DNA from: an uncultured Acetatifactor sp.
GTDB lineage: Bacteria > Bacillota > Clostridia > Lachnospirales > Lachnospiraceae
NCBI GenBank assembly: GCA_910578185.1
Contig: CAJTPN010000034.1
Location: 1 to 16,976, forward strand
Reading direction: 5' to 3'
Length of the DNA stretch: 16,976 nucleotides
The position numbers and the translations under genes were made by a program. The notes under the pieces were generated by a model. It was not told where the DNA came from and searched no databases. It saw only the letters and a program-made list of their open reading frames with translations. Below, one piece after another: positions 6,841 to 14,900 of this stretch; the first letter of the stretch is position 1, and the number at the start of each line of letters is the position of its first letter.

Positions 6841-7719
6841 TCAACGTAGTCTCTCGGCCAAATTTTCCAGATCTGCTTTTGTCATAGGCGGAATCAGGAT
6901 GTGATCCGCATCAAACTTTCGGACATCATATCTGTTCAGTTCCTCAATAAACTGTTCATAAGGAAACATTCCTTCCAGCACACGCTGCTCACTGTAAAGT
7001 ACAAACTGTACAAATCCCTCTGTCACTTTCAGTTCACTCAGATTCAGAAACCCGTCAGCCCGGACAGGAAAGATACTTTCGCATTCTTCTGTTAAGGCAT
7101 AAAAGGCTCCAATCTCTTTTGTATCGTTTTTCTGCAGAAGCCTTGGCTTTGCATAATAGACATCCCGTGCCTGAAGCCCATGCAGGGTCCTCTCAAAATC
7201 AGAAAGATCCGTACATGCCTCCCATGCGGCTACCTTGTCCTCCGTCAGTGTATATGGCCACCGTGCCAGCGTAAGGATATGGCTTTTAAATTCCTTATTT
7301 CCGCAAAACTGGTTCAGTGACTTCCGGCTGAATGCAGCAAAACCCTCAATTCCCTGTTCCAATTCCCTACTGGTAAAGGCCCTCTCTTCTTCCACGCAGT
7401 ACATCTCTGCTTTGCCCAGACGTTTTTCTATCTCTCCTGCAAGCCTGGCAAAATCTGTGATCTCCGCTCTGGTTGTAGGAATATTATAGCTTATCTCATA
7501 ATACCCTTCTCTGGCTCTGCTGCCGTCAAAAAAGATTCCCCGACCGATATGCTCCGGATGATAAAAAACAGCCGTTCCGTTTGCCTGCTCATTCTCCTGC
7601 AGGATATAAAAATCATTATTGGAACCATAGCAAAAGCCACAGGCGTGAGCCAGCGATGGGATATCAAGTACTGTCTTTCCAAATAGTTTCTTCTGTCTGA
7701 TCTGCAAAGTAAATGCCAT
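6841..7719 (-). CDS. DUF4299-like protein
   Basis: A 292-residue soluble protein starting at the ATG at 7719, eight bases after AAGGAG. It begins MAFTLQIRQKKLFGKTVLDI, has GRGIFFDGS at residues 59-67 and IPTTRAEITDF at 80-90, and a C-terminal half with YSEQRVLEGMFPYEQFIEELNRYDV. The length, the N-terminal 'f.I..kk...gk' strand and the RGI motif fit DUF4299 (PF14132) as I remember it, a family of unknown function in Firmicutes and often near other small uncharacterised genes. The gene is followed almost directly by 6065-6826. Function unknown; immunity is suggested only by context. Confidence 0.8.
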   Translation of the reverse strand: MAFTLQIRQKKLFGKTVLDIPSLAHACGFCYGSNNDFYILQENEQANGTAVFYHPEHIGRGIFFDGSRAREGYYEISYNIPTTRAEITDFARLAGEIEKRLGKAEMYCVEEERAFTSRELEQGIEGFAAFSRKSLNQFCGNKEFKSHILTLARWPYTLTEDKVAAWEACTDLSDFERTLHGLQARDVYYAKPRLLQKNDTKEIGAFYALTEECESIFPVRADGFLNLSELKVTEGFVQFVLYSEQRVLEGMFPYEQFIEELNRYDVRKFDADHILIPPMTKADLENLAERLR

Positions 7720-7817
7720 AACAAAATCTCCTTGTTTATTTATATAAATGAATATGTTTCAGCTTTTCGTATCTCCTTTTTCGGAAAAGAGCAAACTGGA
7801 ATTTCAGATTTGGATGT

Positions 7818-8006
7818 TTATGCTAAAATACTTACAACAATAGCAAGCACACAAATCAAAAACACTCCCACACCAAATACGACTATCACTTTTTTAACCT
7901 TTTTATCTCCTTTAACAACCGTATCTATTCTATCAGCAAATAAAGTACACACGATAGCAACTATCATCAGCGGCACAGAAATTAACAACACAGAAATTTT
8001 TTCCAT
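7818..8006 (-). CDS. Small membrane protein, 62 residues
   Basis: ATG at 8006 preceded by GGAGG with a six-base spacer. The protein has two hydrophobic helices (about residues 4-23 and 42-61) joined by a basic turn containing RIDTVVKGDKKVKK, so both termini are expected on the same side. No family recognised. It lies alone, with about 97 bases after it and about 128 before it, the upstream gap holding a possible promoter. Two-helix proteins of this size occur among immunity proteins to pore-forming toxins and bacteriocins, but nothing specific supports that here. Confidence 0.72.
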   Translation of the reverse strand: MEKISVLLISVPLMIVAIVCTLFADRIDTVVKGDKKVKKVIVVFGVGVFLICVLAIVVSILA

Positions 8007-8072
8007 ACTTTTCCTCCAACAACTTCCGATATATTTGATTTTAATATCTTTATCTGCTATTTATAACATATA

Positions 8073-8102
8073 TTTATAAATTATTCTCCAATGTGTACAC
8101 AA
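8073..8102 (-). promoter_or_regulatory. Possible promoter before the 62-residue membrane protein gene
   Basis: On the minus strand TTGTGT (8102-8097) and TATAAA (8078-8073) are 18 bases apart, about 67 bases before the start at 8006, in an AT-rich gap of 128 bases that is one of the longer ones here. The -10 element is good and the -35 is partial. An AATTCC/GGAATT hairpin lies just upstream (8101-8118). AT-rich DNA makes chance matches common. Confidence 0.3.
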
Positions 8103-8134
8103 TTCCGAAAAGGGAATTTCGTATATAACTATAC

Positions 8135-8671
8135 TTATTTATTCCCATTCTTGCTGCCTTTGCCAAAATCCTCTCCAAATACCTCATGGAAAATATCCTT
8201 AGCGGTATTTTTATCAAAATTGAGAGCACTGGGGCTTTGGGCAGGAAACCCTTTTTTTCTAAGCATATCTACAAACTCATTGTAGCCTGCCAGACGAGGC
8301 GTAACGGCGATCTTCTTTGTCTTCTTTTCATCCTGAAAGTAAAAATACCATGCGGCAGGCGAGGATGGATAGAAAATGTTCGTCTTCGCATTTTGTAGTT
8401 CATCCCATCGAAACTCACGGTGATCTTTACGGGACAGGGCAAAAATAATTTTTTCATCATCATAGAAAAACCCCCAGTTCCCCATATAGATCATGCGCCA
8501 GATTGTATGTATGGCTACACCGCCAAATAAAAGAGTCATCGCGAAAAATACTGCGGGAGGCTGTCCGCCACAGAGCAATTCCCGGCAAGCGAAAAATGCT
8601 GCAACTGCACAAACAACAGCCGCCAAAACAGTAATAATACGGTCAGATGTACGTGGTATACATTTTTTCAT
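8135..8671 (-). CDS. Membrane protein with PH/YcxB-like cytoplasmic tail
   Basis: A 178-residue protein starting at the ATG at 8671 after GGGGG. Two membrane segments are visible, about residues 11-29 and 39-59, followed by a ~115-residue cytoplasmic part with GFFYDDEKIIFALSRKDHREFRWDEL and a later KTKKIAVTPRLAGYNEFVDMLR. Two helices followed by a short strand pair, an 'f.WdeI' helix turn and a terminal helix is the layout of small bacterial PH-like (YcxB-type) membrane proteins. The soluble tail ends in a basic GKGSKNGNK. Assignment is by layout, not by identity. The gene at 16703 is a soluble PH-like protein, so this fold occurs twice in the window. Confidence 0.78.
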   Translation of the reverse strand: MKKCIPRTSDRIITVLAAVVCAVAAFFACRELLCGGQPPAVFFAMTLLFGGVAIHTIWRMIYMGNWGFFYDDEKIIFALSRKDHREFRWDELQNAKTNIFYPSSPAAWYFYFQDEKKTKKIAVTPRLAGYNEFVDMLRKKGFPAQSPSALNFDKNTAKDIFHEVFGEDFGKGSKNGNK

Positions 8672-8756
8672 TGATATTGCCCCCTGTCATTCCCTATTTA
8701 TTTAGATTCATAGTAATCAGGTGATAGATAACATCCGTCCTATATAATCAAATTTA

Positions 8757-9713
8757 TTATGGCAGTCGAATAATGCGCCGGTAACAAAAATAGTTTTTCA
8801 GCAAACCTGAACAGCGTTCGTTGACTGGATGACGGTAAAAAGCAGTATAACAGGGCAGGACATAGATTGCTCCGTCACCGCCGCAAAGCGAGCATCCTCC
8901 ATCCCCACCTTTTGTATAGGATGTATTATCAATGATTTCATTTTTATAAGAATCATACGCAATGAACAGACCCAGCATATTAGGCTGCTCCAATATTGTA
9001 TTTTCCCTGGTTTCCCCAACAGCGCCCACCTGGAAGATCTCCGTCATTACATCGCTTAATGTATCGCCCCAACGGAACAATGTCCGTGTGCCGCCATTAC
9101 AAAGATACTCCCATTCATCTTCTGTCGGTAATGTAAAAGGTCCTTGTTTCAGGGAGAGAACCGCCTGTTCCAGGGATGGCGCATCCTCGTCCAGATAGTG
9201 GCTGTCCACCTCTACAATCATATCGCCAATATCGGCAGTACGCAGCGGAGACAGGCACCTGGACAGATGCTCGTTCCACTTTGCCAGAAAGCCCTCCCAG
9301 CTTGCATAGCCTTTTTCTTCTATGTCTTTGTTCATCTGCTCTAATTCTTCTTCCAGTTCCGCACGCAGCTCATCGGCTTTCACGGAATCGCCGTTTTCTT
9401 CTGCTTCCTCGATCTGTTCCTGATAGTCACCTTTTAGATTTTCCATTTCTTCCTCATAGTAATATTCATGACCGGAAGAAAATTCTTTCTGCAGACCTTC
9501 TAATACACCTTCTCCCAGAGGACATTGATCTGTATCCCATCCCAAAATGACATGTTTCCTGCCAGGTACAAAGATAAACTGGGAACCCTCATATTCCAAA
9601 AGCCATGTTTCCCGTTCTGCTCCATTTGTTCCGGTTTTGACTGTTTTTACAAATTGAAAGCCTATCCCCAACGATTCAATGCGGGAACGAACATTGTTTA
9701 ATAATTCCGACAT
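8757..9713 (-). CDS. SUMF1/FGE-sulfatase-like protein, probable non-catalytic
   Basis: A 318-residue soluble protein starting at the ATG at 9713 behind AAAGGAG. Residues 42-60 hold FIFVPGRKHVILGWD, residues 85-133 are a highly charged coiled-coil-like insert, and the C-terminal part carries LPTEDEWEYLCNGG (195-208), RWGD (214-217), PNMLGLF (244-250), a glycine-rich GGDGGCSLCGGDG (269-281) and a final YRRIIRL. LPTE.EWEY..nGG...RWGD is the hallmark of the formylglycine-generating-enzyme/SUMF1 fold (PF03781), and the following segments match its later landmarks. The usual GN.WEW element after the NxxGL motif is not seen (AYDSYKNEI stands there), so classic catalysis is doubtful. It lies 17 bases after the SMI1/KNR4-LRR gene and is probably co-transcribed with it. 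Confidence 0.85.
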   Translation of the reverse strand: MSELLNNVRSRIESLGIGFQFVKTVKTGTNGAERETWLLEYEGSQFIFVPGRKHVILGWDTDQCPLGEGVLEGLQKEFSSGHEYYYEEEMENLKGDYQEQIEEAEENGDSVKADELRAELEEELEQMNKDIEEKGYASWEGFLAKWNEHLSRCLSPLRTADIGDMIVEVDSHYLDEDAPSLEQAVLSLKQGPFTLPTEDEWEYLCNGGTRTLFRWGDTLSDVMTEIFQVGAVGETRENTILEQPNMLGLFIAYDSYKNEIIDNTSYTKGGDGGCSLCGGDGAIYVLPCYTAFYRHPVNERCSGLLKNYFCYRRIIRLP

Positions 9714-9730
9714 AGCATATCTCCTTTATT

Positions 9731-11623
9731 TTATAGCTCACACTCCACATGAAGTTTCTTCAAAACCTCTTTATGTATCAAGCGGCATGAGCGCAGGTCA
9801 ATATATTTTAACTTAGGCAGTTTCAGCAGTAACCGACAATCCGTAAAATTTGTATTATAGAGAGATAACGTCCGCAGATTTTTACATTCTGTCAGGAAAG
9901 AAAAATCCTCCACACATATTTCACAGATCCGCAGTTCCCGTAAATTCTCCATACGCCCGATAACAGACCAGCCCCGGAGGTCATAATAGTAAGGTTCCGG
10001 GGGAAAATGTTCATCCGGCGCACGAAGATACGCATAGCGCCTTTCATCATCCCAACTCTGGACTGTTTTTTCGGACAGGACAAGCTGCAGCTTTTTCATC
10101 TGCTTTAACTTCCGCCCCCAGTCCCAGGCCGTGGACGGCAGCCGTCCGTCCGATTCTTGCCGGATGGCAAGGGCAATCAGCGGATGCAGCAAAATCCCAT
10201 CTGCCGGTGGTGTCCGGTACATGCCAAGGTCAGCCAGCGCATTTCCCGGCATCTCCAGACGGTACGGGCGGGGAAAACGGGGATTCTCCGGGTTAATGCT
10301 TTCATAAAACAAATCCTTTAACACCGTGTCGGCCCCTTTGTAGACCTTGCGTTCCGCATCCCGGCGGAAAGAACGCTCCATTGCTTCTTTGTCCTTATAA
10401 TTGTCCACATGGATCTGCTCCAGCGCAAACGGAAATGCCTCCTGCACCTCAAGCAATGCTTCCCGTAACCGAGAGTCGTTTACACAAGGAACCGACAGCA
10501 GGGCATAATGGAGCAGCTCCAAATCCTCCCGTTCCCGCAAAAAGCCCAGCCATATCTCCAGGTGTTCCTTTGCGTCCGGGAAACGCCCTAAATCACGGAG
10601 CAGTTCCCTTTTTTCCCTGCCTTCGGCTTTGTCCAGAAGAAACGCCACCTGTTCCAGTTTCACTTCACCGCCCATCCTTAAAAGAGGGATGGCGATACAA
10701 TAAGTTTCCGGGGAAAGCTCCGACAGCTTATCCAGAATGCGCTCCCTCCAGCTCTTCGCCAGATCTTTCCTTTCCGCAGGCGTGTGGTACAGCTCATAGA
10801 CTACCTGGTCAAACAACCCTGCTTCCCACCGTTTATCCAAAAACTGCCCATATAACACAGGGTCTACACGGTAAGCCAGCAGGGGCAGGCTGTCCACATT
10901 TTCCTTTGCGATCCAATCATCCAAAATCCCGCATATGAAATCCCGGGAAGCCTCCGATAAAGCCGGGAACTTGTCCATGCTGCCGACCGCCAGCAGACGT
11001 TCCGCATCCGTATCGGCCTGAATGTAAAGCTTCCGCAGCGTTTCTTCGTCGCCATCCAGAGAAAGGCCGAACCACCCCATATCGTAACCGGCTGCCGCCT
11101 CCCGCAGCCAACGGATATACCAGGATAAAAAGTCCGGCTCCCTGGGGAAGAATATCCAGGAGCGCTCATATTCTATATAAACGACACGGCCCCGGTCCGG
11201 CCCTGCCACCAGCAGATAAGTAAAATAAGTATCTCCCTGAGATTCAATGGGAATACAGCCCCGCCGCCAGTCGTGATCCCTGTCGCCTAAATCTTTTAAA
11301 GAATCCGGATCAGTTCCCGGAGCAAGATACGGCGTTTCTCCCGGCTCCACCTGCCAGCTCAGCCAGCCCTTCACCTGCTCCAGTGAAAACAAACCATAAA
11401 AAGGCCCGGCTCCGCCGTTCCCCGCCTGCAGCAGAAAATTACGGTAGCCGTCCGGAAGTGAGATTGCTGTTTCCTTCTCGAATTTTTCTATCTCTTTGAG
11501 AGACGCTGGCGGATTCCATTGATATTTATGATGTTCTGCGCCAAATTGTTTCAAATCGGCATCTGTGGCCCTTGCCTTTTCTAACAATGAACGCAATTCT
11601 TCTATCGGAAATGTGTTTGACAT
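9731..11623 (-). CDS. SMI1/KNR4 (SUKH) protein with HEAT-like and leucine-rich regions
   Basis: A 630-residue soluble protein starting at the ATG at 11623 (GAAGGAAGTG upstream). Residues about 35-176 are a SMI1/KNR4 domain: SLKEIEKFEKETAISLPDGY, FLLQAGNGGAGPFYGLF, CIPIESQGDTYFTYLLVAG and SWYIRWLREA appear in the canonical order. Residues about 185-420 are a run of helical pairs like HEAT repeats (for example LRKLYIQADTDAERLLAVG). Residues about 555-622 are leucine-rich repeats (MENLRELRICEIC, CKNLRTLSLYNTN, LPKLKYIDLRSC). SMI1/KNR4 proteins are immunity proteins in polymorphic toxin systems; the long repeat tail is an added protein-binding surface. The gene is visibly richer in G+C than its neighbours, pointing to separate acquisition. 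Confidence 0.88.
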   Translation of the reverse strand: MSNTFPIEELRSLLEKARATDADLKQFGAEHHKYQWNPPASLKEIEKFEKETAISLPDGYRNFLLQAGNGGAGPFYGLFSLEQVKGWLSWQVEPGETPYLAPGTDPDSLKDLGDRDHDWRRGCIPIESQGDTYFTYLLVAGPDRGRVVYIEYERSWIFFPREPDFLSWYIRWLREAAAGYDMGWFGLSLDGDEETLRKLYIQADTDAERLLAVGSMDKFPALSEASRDFICGILDDWIAKENVDSLPLLAYRVDPVLYGQFLDKRWEAGLFDQVVYELYHTPAERKDLAKSWRERILDKLSELSPETYCIAIPLLRMGGEVKLEQVAFLLDKAEGREKRELLRDLGRFPDAKEHLEIWLGFLREREDLELLHYALLSVPCVNDSRLREALLEVQEAFPFALEQIHVDNYKDKEAMERSFRRDAERKVYKGADTVLKDLFYESINPENPRFPRPYRLEMPGNALADLGMYRTPPADGILLHPLIALAIRQESDGRLPSTAWDWGRKLKQMKKLQLVLSEKTVQSWDDERRYAYLRAPDEHFPPEPYYYDLRGWSVIGRMENLRELRICEICVEDFSFLTECKNLRTLSLYNTNFTDCRLLLKLPKLKYIDLRSCRLIHKEVLKKLHVECEL

Positions 11624-11691
11624 AGGCTTTCACTTCCTTCTATATTCACTAAAGAAGTTCTTTTTTCTTTAACCAAATTGTTTCTGATACC

Positions 11692-12120
11692 TTAATGGAT
11701 TGTATGCTCCCATGTACAGTCTGGATATACCATTCCTGTTTGCATGAAATGTATAATGATCTCTGCCATTAACTGCAGATCCTCAGTCGCATGTTTTTGA
11801 GGAGTAGGCCCATCACCAGTGATATTTAACTGCGTTTCACAAGTTGGAAATTGATCATTTACAAACTCATAATAATTCTCGCATTCCTTGACAATATATA
11901 CAGTTGACCATCCTTCCCGAAAATCAGCAATCAAACTATTTTCCTTTGTTTCATCGTCAAGTTGGACAGAACAGACAATTCCAGATAGTATTTGATCTGT
12001 CAAGCGATTTACGATTTCCTGTGTAAGTGACTCCCCCTGGAGATACGGAATGCGCTCGTTAGAGGGTATTCCTTTGATGTAAGAAACAAACAAAGCATCC
12101 GCAAAAAATTTATTGCTCAT
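11692..12120 (-). CDS. Imm1-like immunity protein
   Basis: A 142-residue acidic soluble protein with ATG at 12120 preceded by GGAGG and a seven-base spacer. It shows W71, GDGPTP at 102-107 and FMQTGMVYPDCTW at 125-137, the same C-terminal arrangement as the gene at 55-555 (FIRTGKLYPGIDW). This pattern fits the Imm1 family of immunity proteins. Identity to the other copy is confined to scattered positions, so they are old paralogues or independent members that would recognise different toxins. It follows the copy B repeat block. Confidence 0.72.
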   Translation of the reverse strand: MSNKFFADALFVSYIKGIPSNERIPYLQGESLTQEIVNRLTDQILSGIVCSVQLDDETKENSLIADFREGWSTVYIVKECENYYEFVNDQFPTCETQLNITGDGPTPQKHATEDLQLMAEIIIHFMQTGMVYPDCTWEHTIH

Positions 12121-12184
12121 AGCATTTCCTCCATGAATTTAATATTTCTACAACTGGGCATTTTGTCCCAAAGATCAAATAATT

Positions 12185-12278
12185 CCAAACAAAACTGTCC
12201 GCCATAGACTACGCCGCCTCATCTACGCTTTTGGATTACTCATCTTCGGTGGGAAAACTGCATTTTAAAAGCCTTTTT
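12185..12278 (-). repeat. Copy B of a diverged direct repeat at a gene 3' end
   Basis: About 94 bases aligning with 4654-4749, same orientation and same position at the end of a gene. The alignment needs a small length difference just before the stop, which puts the two genes in different reading frames at their ends: here the gene reads ...KKAFKMQFSHRR-stop, while the frame matching the other copy would read ...FPTEDE-stop against ...PITENADE-stop. This suggests an old indel in the tail of this gene. Confidence 0.6.
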
Positions 12279-12953
12279 GATACTCCACACAATCACAGCT
12301 GCGGCCACGCACACGGCAAGCCTGAGCAGAATATCCATCATCCAGCTTACTTTCCCATACCGGTACATATCCAACACATAAACCGGATCAACATCATAAT
12401 CCTCCGCCATCTGGTTCAGCATCCGGCGCTCCGCGGTGGTGGTATAGCGGACATAGCCAGTTGGATAATTGTCTGCCCCTGTTAATGCCAGATAATCGTC
12501 AAAATACACACAAAGCCAGGAACCATCTTCCAGCTTCAGCAAATGGTAACGGTTATAATAACCGCCCACGAAGCCCTGTACAAATCGCTGTAAAGGCGGA
12601 ATAGGGTAATCGGCATAAATGTATTCCGAAACGCTTACTGACCTTTTCACACCGCTATTATGATGCATATGTACGCCTGCCTGCTCCGAATCCCGCAGAC
12701 GTGCCAACGGGCAAGCTGCCAATTCTCTATTGTTCACGGTAACTGGGGTATTGCTCAAAAAGCAAGTTTCTATATCTTCCTGTTGCTGGAGCCGCTGAAC
12801 ATCCACACTAGGCCGCTGCCCCTGTTCTGTTCCCTCCCCAGCCCACAGATCATACACCCAGCCAGTGGGAGCGGATAGCATCACCAGGAAGACAAGCGTA
12901 GCACATATTGTATTCCGCAGAATTATACATAAAGAGAATGATTCTTTTTTCAT
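12240..12953 (-). CDS. Two-segment membrane protein with external domain
   Basis: A 237-residue protein. The ATG at 12953 lies two bases after the upstream stop and eight bases after AAGGA, so it is preferred over an in-frame start further up inside the preceding gene. Membrane segments lie at about residues 10-30 (ICATLVFLVML) and 205-225 (LAVCVAAAVIVWSI). The ~170-residue loop should be outside the cell and contains NRELAACPLARLRD, a QRFVQGFVGGYYNRYHLLKL region and LEDGSWLCVYFDDYLAL. No family recognised. Layout matches 5505-6029. The last dozen codons fall in the repeat shared with 4705-5508 and appear frame-shifted relative to it, so the C-terminus may be altered. Confidence 0.82.
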   Translation of the reverse strand: MKKESFSLCIILRNTICATLVFLVMLSAPTGWVYDLWAGEGTEQGQRPSVDVQRLQQQEDIETCFLSNTPVTVNNRELAACPLARLRDSEQAGVHMHHNSGVKRSVSVSEYIYADYPIPPLQRFVQGFVGGYYNRYHLLKLEDGSWLCVYFDDYLALTGADNYPTGYVRYTTTAERRMLNQMAEDYDVDPVYVLDMYRYGKVSWMMDILLRLAVCVAAAVIVWSIKKAFKMQFSHRR

Positions 12954-12955
12954 AG

Positions 12956-13680
12956 TTAAAATCCTTTTTCTTTCAACCATAAATCAGCGTCTGGATAACC
13001 CAGCTTTGCAGATACTCGATACCACTCTATGGCTTTTGTGAAATCTTTAGGTACACCTGTCCCGGTTTCGTACAGTTCTGCAAGGTGATATGCTGTATTG
13101 CCAATGCCTTTTTCCGCTCCTTTCATATACCATTCTATGGCATGGCTGAAATCTCCAAGTTTTTCATAGCACCATCCAATTTGATGTTCCACAGCCCCCT
13201 GCATTCCCAACTCCAACGCTTTCGTGTACCAATAAATTGCCTTTTTGTAATTTCTGGATTTTCCTTCACAATATCTATCTCCCAGTATATGTGCGGCAGA
13301 CGCCATTCCTCCCTCAGCAGCCTTTTCGTACCAATAGCGGCTCATTTTATAATTCATCGGAATTCCCAATCCATAGGAATATAAGAAACCAAGTTCATAT
13401 TGTGCCGGAGCATATCCCTGTTCAGCGGCCTTGCTGTACCATTCAAATGCCTTTTATTTTTGTTGCTGTTTTTCCTATAATTATAGTAGTAATAGCCCAG
13501 CTGGTGCTGTGCCCTTGCATCCCCCTGCTCAGCGGCTGTCTGCCAACACTCAACCGCCTGCTTTTGGTAAGATACCATCTCACTGCGCCCCTCTGAAGAA
13601 TCGATTTTGTGCTGTTTTATCAGCTGTTCTGCGGTTTCCCACAGTTCCATCCCTTTTTGATATAATTCTTCCATATTCAT
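12956..13680 (-). pseudogene. Sel1-repeat protein gene broken by a one-base deletion
   Basis: Two overlapping frames together encode about six Sel1-like (TPR-type) repeats: AVECWQTAAEQGDARAQHQLG in the first frame, then KAFEWYSKAAEQGYAPAQYELG, YWYEKAAEGGMASAAHILG, YWYTKALELGMQGAVEHQIG, EWYMKGAEKGIGNTAYHLAE and EWYRVSAKLGYPDADLW in the second. The shift falls in the AAAA run at 13455-13452 within AATAAAAGGC; one extra A would restore a single frame of about 241 residues starting at 13680. Sel1 proteins are protein-binding scaffolds often found among immunity genes. As written, the first frame ends at 13354 after about 30 out-of-frame codons. It could be real decay, a variable homopolymer or a sequencing error. 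The 5' ribosome binding site is weak. Confidence 0.85.
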
Positions 13681-13733
13681 TGTCTCTTATAAACACTTCT
13701 ATCGCCCATAGAATAGATTGAAAAATCCGTCTA

Positions 13734-14882
13734 TCATAGATTCCTGGTTTGCAGATAATCATTTAGAGCCTCCAGCAATTCTCCATTCATAGCTTTCGGC
13801 TTTTTCTGCAATACCCCAGTTATCACTTCCATAAAATCAGCTCCGCTGCATAGAACGTATAACGGTTCTCTTTTTGCAGTAACAGGACAAATGCTTTCCC
13901 CGTTTTCTCCTTTCTGGGGAGGCTTATCTGCCTGGCAATAATCAGACAGGCTAACTTTTGTTTTTGGGATTTTTGTGTAAATATAGTATTGGCTTAGTTC
14001 ATCCTCCCTTTCCCTGTCCTTTATGCAAAGCCTGGCTTCTTCAAACAGATATTCCAAACTGTCAAGGTCTAAAAAGATATGCTCTGCATCGCTACGGTTG
14101 ATTGCAGACAGGGACATCTCCCCTTCGGCTGTAGAACCAACAAAAAAAGCATTTCTGTTCTCATCATAGCAGCAAAAGACTTTTCCGCTGCTGGCTTTGT
14201 ACTTTTTGATGGCAGCATAATCAATACCATACCGTTTCAACACGGACTTACTTGCAACCCAGTCATCCTTTTTGAGATCAAAGTATTCCTCATACCGCCA
14301 CCCCTTTGTTTCCAGTTCGTATTCCGCACTCTGATAGTCCACGCAGGCAAGCGCTTCTATCAATACGTTCAGCAGAAAATCGGATAATTTTTCATGTTCT
14401 AGTTTCCACATTGAAAAACTGTCTGCATCTTTGTGCCAGTACACAGGAGGATCGTCTTTCTGCAGATCTTCTATGCGGATGCCAAACTCGCCCATCCCGC
14501 CTGCGTAATCACTGCCAATCACAAGATAATTGTCAACCGTCTGGGACCATTCTTCTGCCGGAAGCTGAAAAAGATCGTAGAGTGAGCGCTCATACTTGCC
14601 AGGACGCTTTGACCAACAGTCTTTACGGTCGTCTATCATTTCCTGTAGCTGGTCATAAAATGTGCAGGGAATATGCGCAGACGTTTTATGCTCCATTTTC
14701 CCAATCCAAAGATTGGACGTACCCAAAAGAGGACAGTCCACCATCAGCTCCATAAATTCTGTGTAGGCTTTCGGCAGGCTTATCTGTTTCTCCTGCTTTA
14801 ATTTTTCAAGCCATTCCCCGCCTGTTGGCTGGTCATAACCCAGCATTTTTAACATTTCGACAGCAGATAAGTCATATTTCAT
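13734..14882 (-). CDS. SMI1/KNR4-like (SUKH) immunity protein, two-domain
   Basis: A 382-residue soluble protein starting at the ATG at 14882, eight bases after GGGAGG. The first ~180 residues have SUKH features in order: WLEKLKQEKQISLPKAYTEF (24-43), NLWIGKM (57-63), DNYLVIGSDYAGGMGEFGIR (117-136) and DLQKDDPPVYW (139-149), then a helix with LSDFLLNVLIEAL. The remaining ~200 residues form a second domain beginning near YEELETKGW, with SSGKVFCCYDENRNAFFVG, that I do not recognise. Length is about twice that of single-domain SUKH proteins. It is the next gene before the broken Sel1 gene and 19 bases after the SUKH-4 gene, consistent with one transcript. Confidence 0.82.
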   Translation of the reverse strand: MKYDLSAVEMLKMLGYDQPTGGEWLEKLKQEKQISLPKAYTEFMELMVDCPLLGTSNLWIGKMEHKTSAHIPCTFYDQLQEMIDDRKDCWSKRPGKYERSLYDLFQLPAEEWSQTVDNYLVIGSDYAGGMGEFGIRIEDLQKDDPPVYWHKDADSFSMWKLEHEKLSDFLLNVLIEALACVDYQSAEYELETKGWRYEEYFDLKKDDWVASKSVLKRYGIDYAAIKKYKASSGKVFCCYDENRNAFFVGSTAEGEMSLSAINRSDAEHIFLDLDSLEYLFEEARLCIKDREREDELSQYYIYTKIPKTKVSLSDYCQADKPPQKGENGESICPVTAKREPLYVLCSGADFMEVITGVLQKKPKAMNGELLEALNDYLQTRNL

Positions 14883-14900
14883 ATTCGTTCCTCCCGTTAT

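Noticed and set aside
8101..8118. AATTCC/GGAATT hairpin as a terminator of the 8135-8671 gene
   Set aside because: Only a 6-bp stem and no T run on the transcribed strand; kept only as part of the possible promoter region.
10381..10938. A 185-codon proline-rich open frame on the plus strand
   Set aside because: It is the antisense shadow of the G+C-rich SMI1/KNR4-LRR gene; the proline and serine richness is what reverse-reading such DNA gives.
11640..11690. AAAGAAG..CTTTTTTCTTT as a possible terminator
   Set aside because: The arms overlap and leave almost no loop, and the T run is on the plus strand, opposite to the direction of transcription here.
13430..13470. Programmed -1 frameshift in the Sel1 gene
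   Set aside because: There is no canonical X-XXY-YYZ slippery heptamer in the correct frame at the AAAA run, so a plain one-base deletion is simpler.
14306..14755. A 149-codon plus-strand frame
   Set aside because: It is antisense to the SUKH gene 13734-14882 and has no ribosome binding site.
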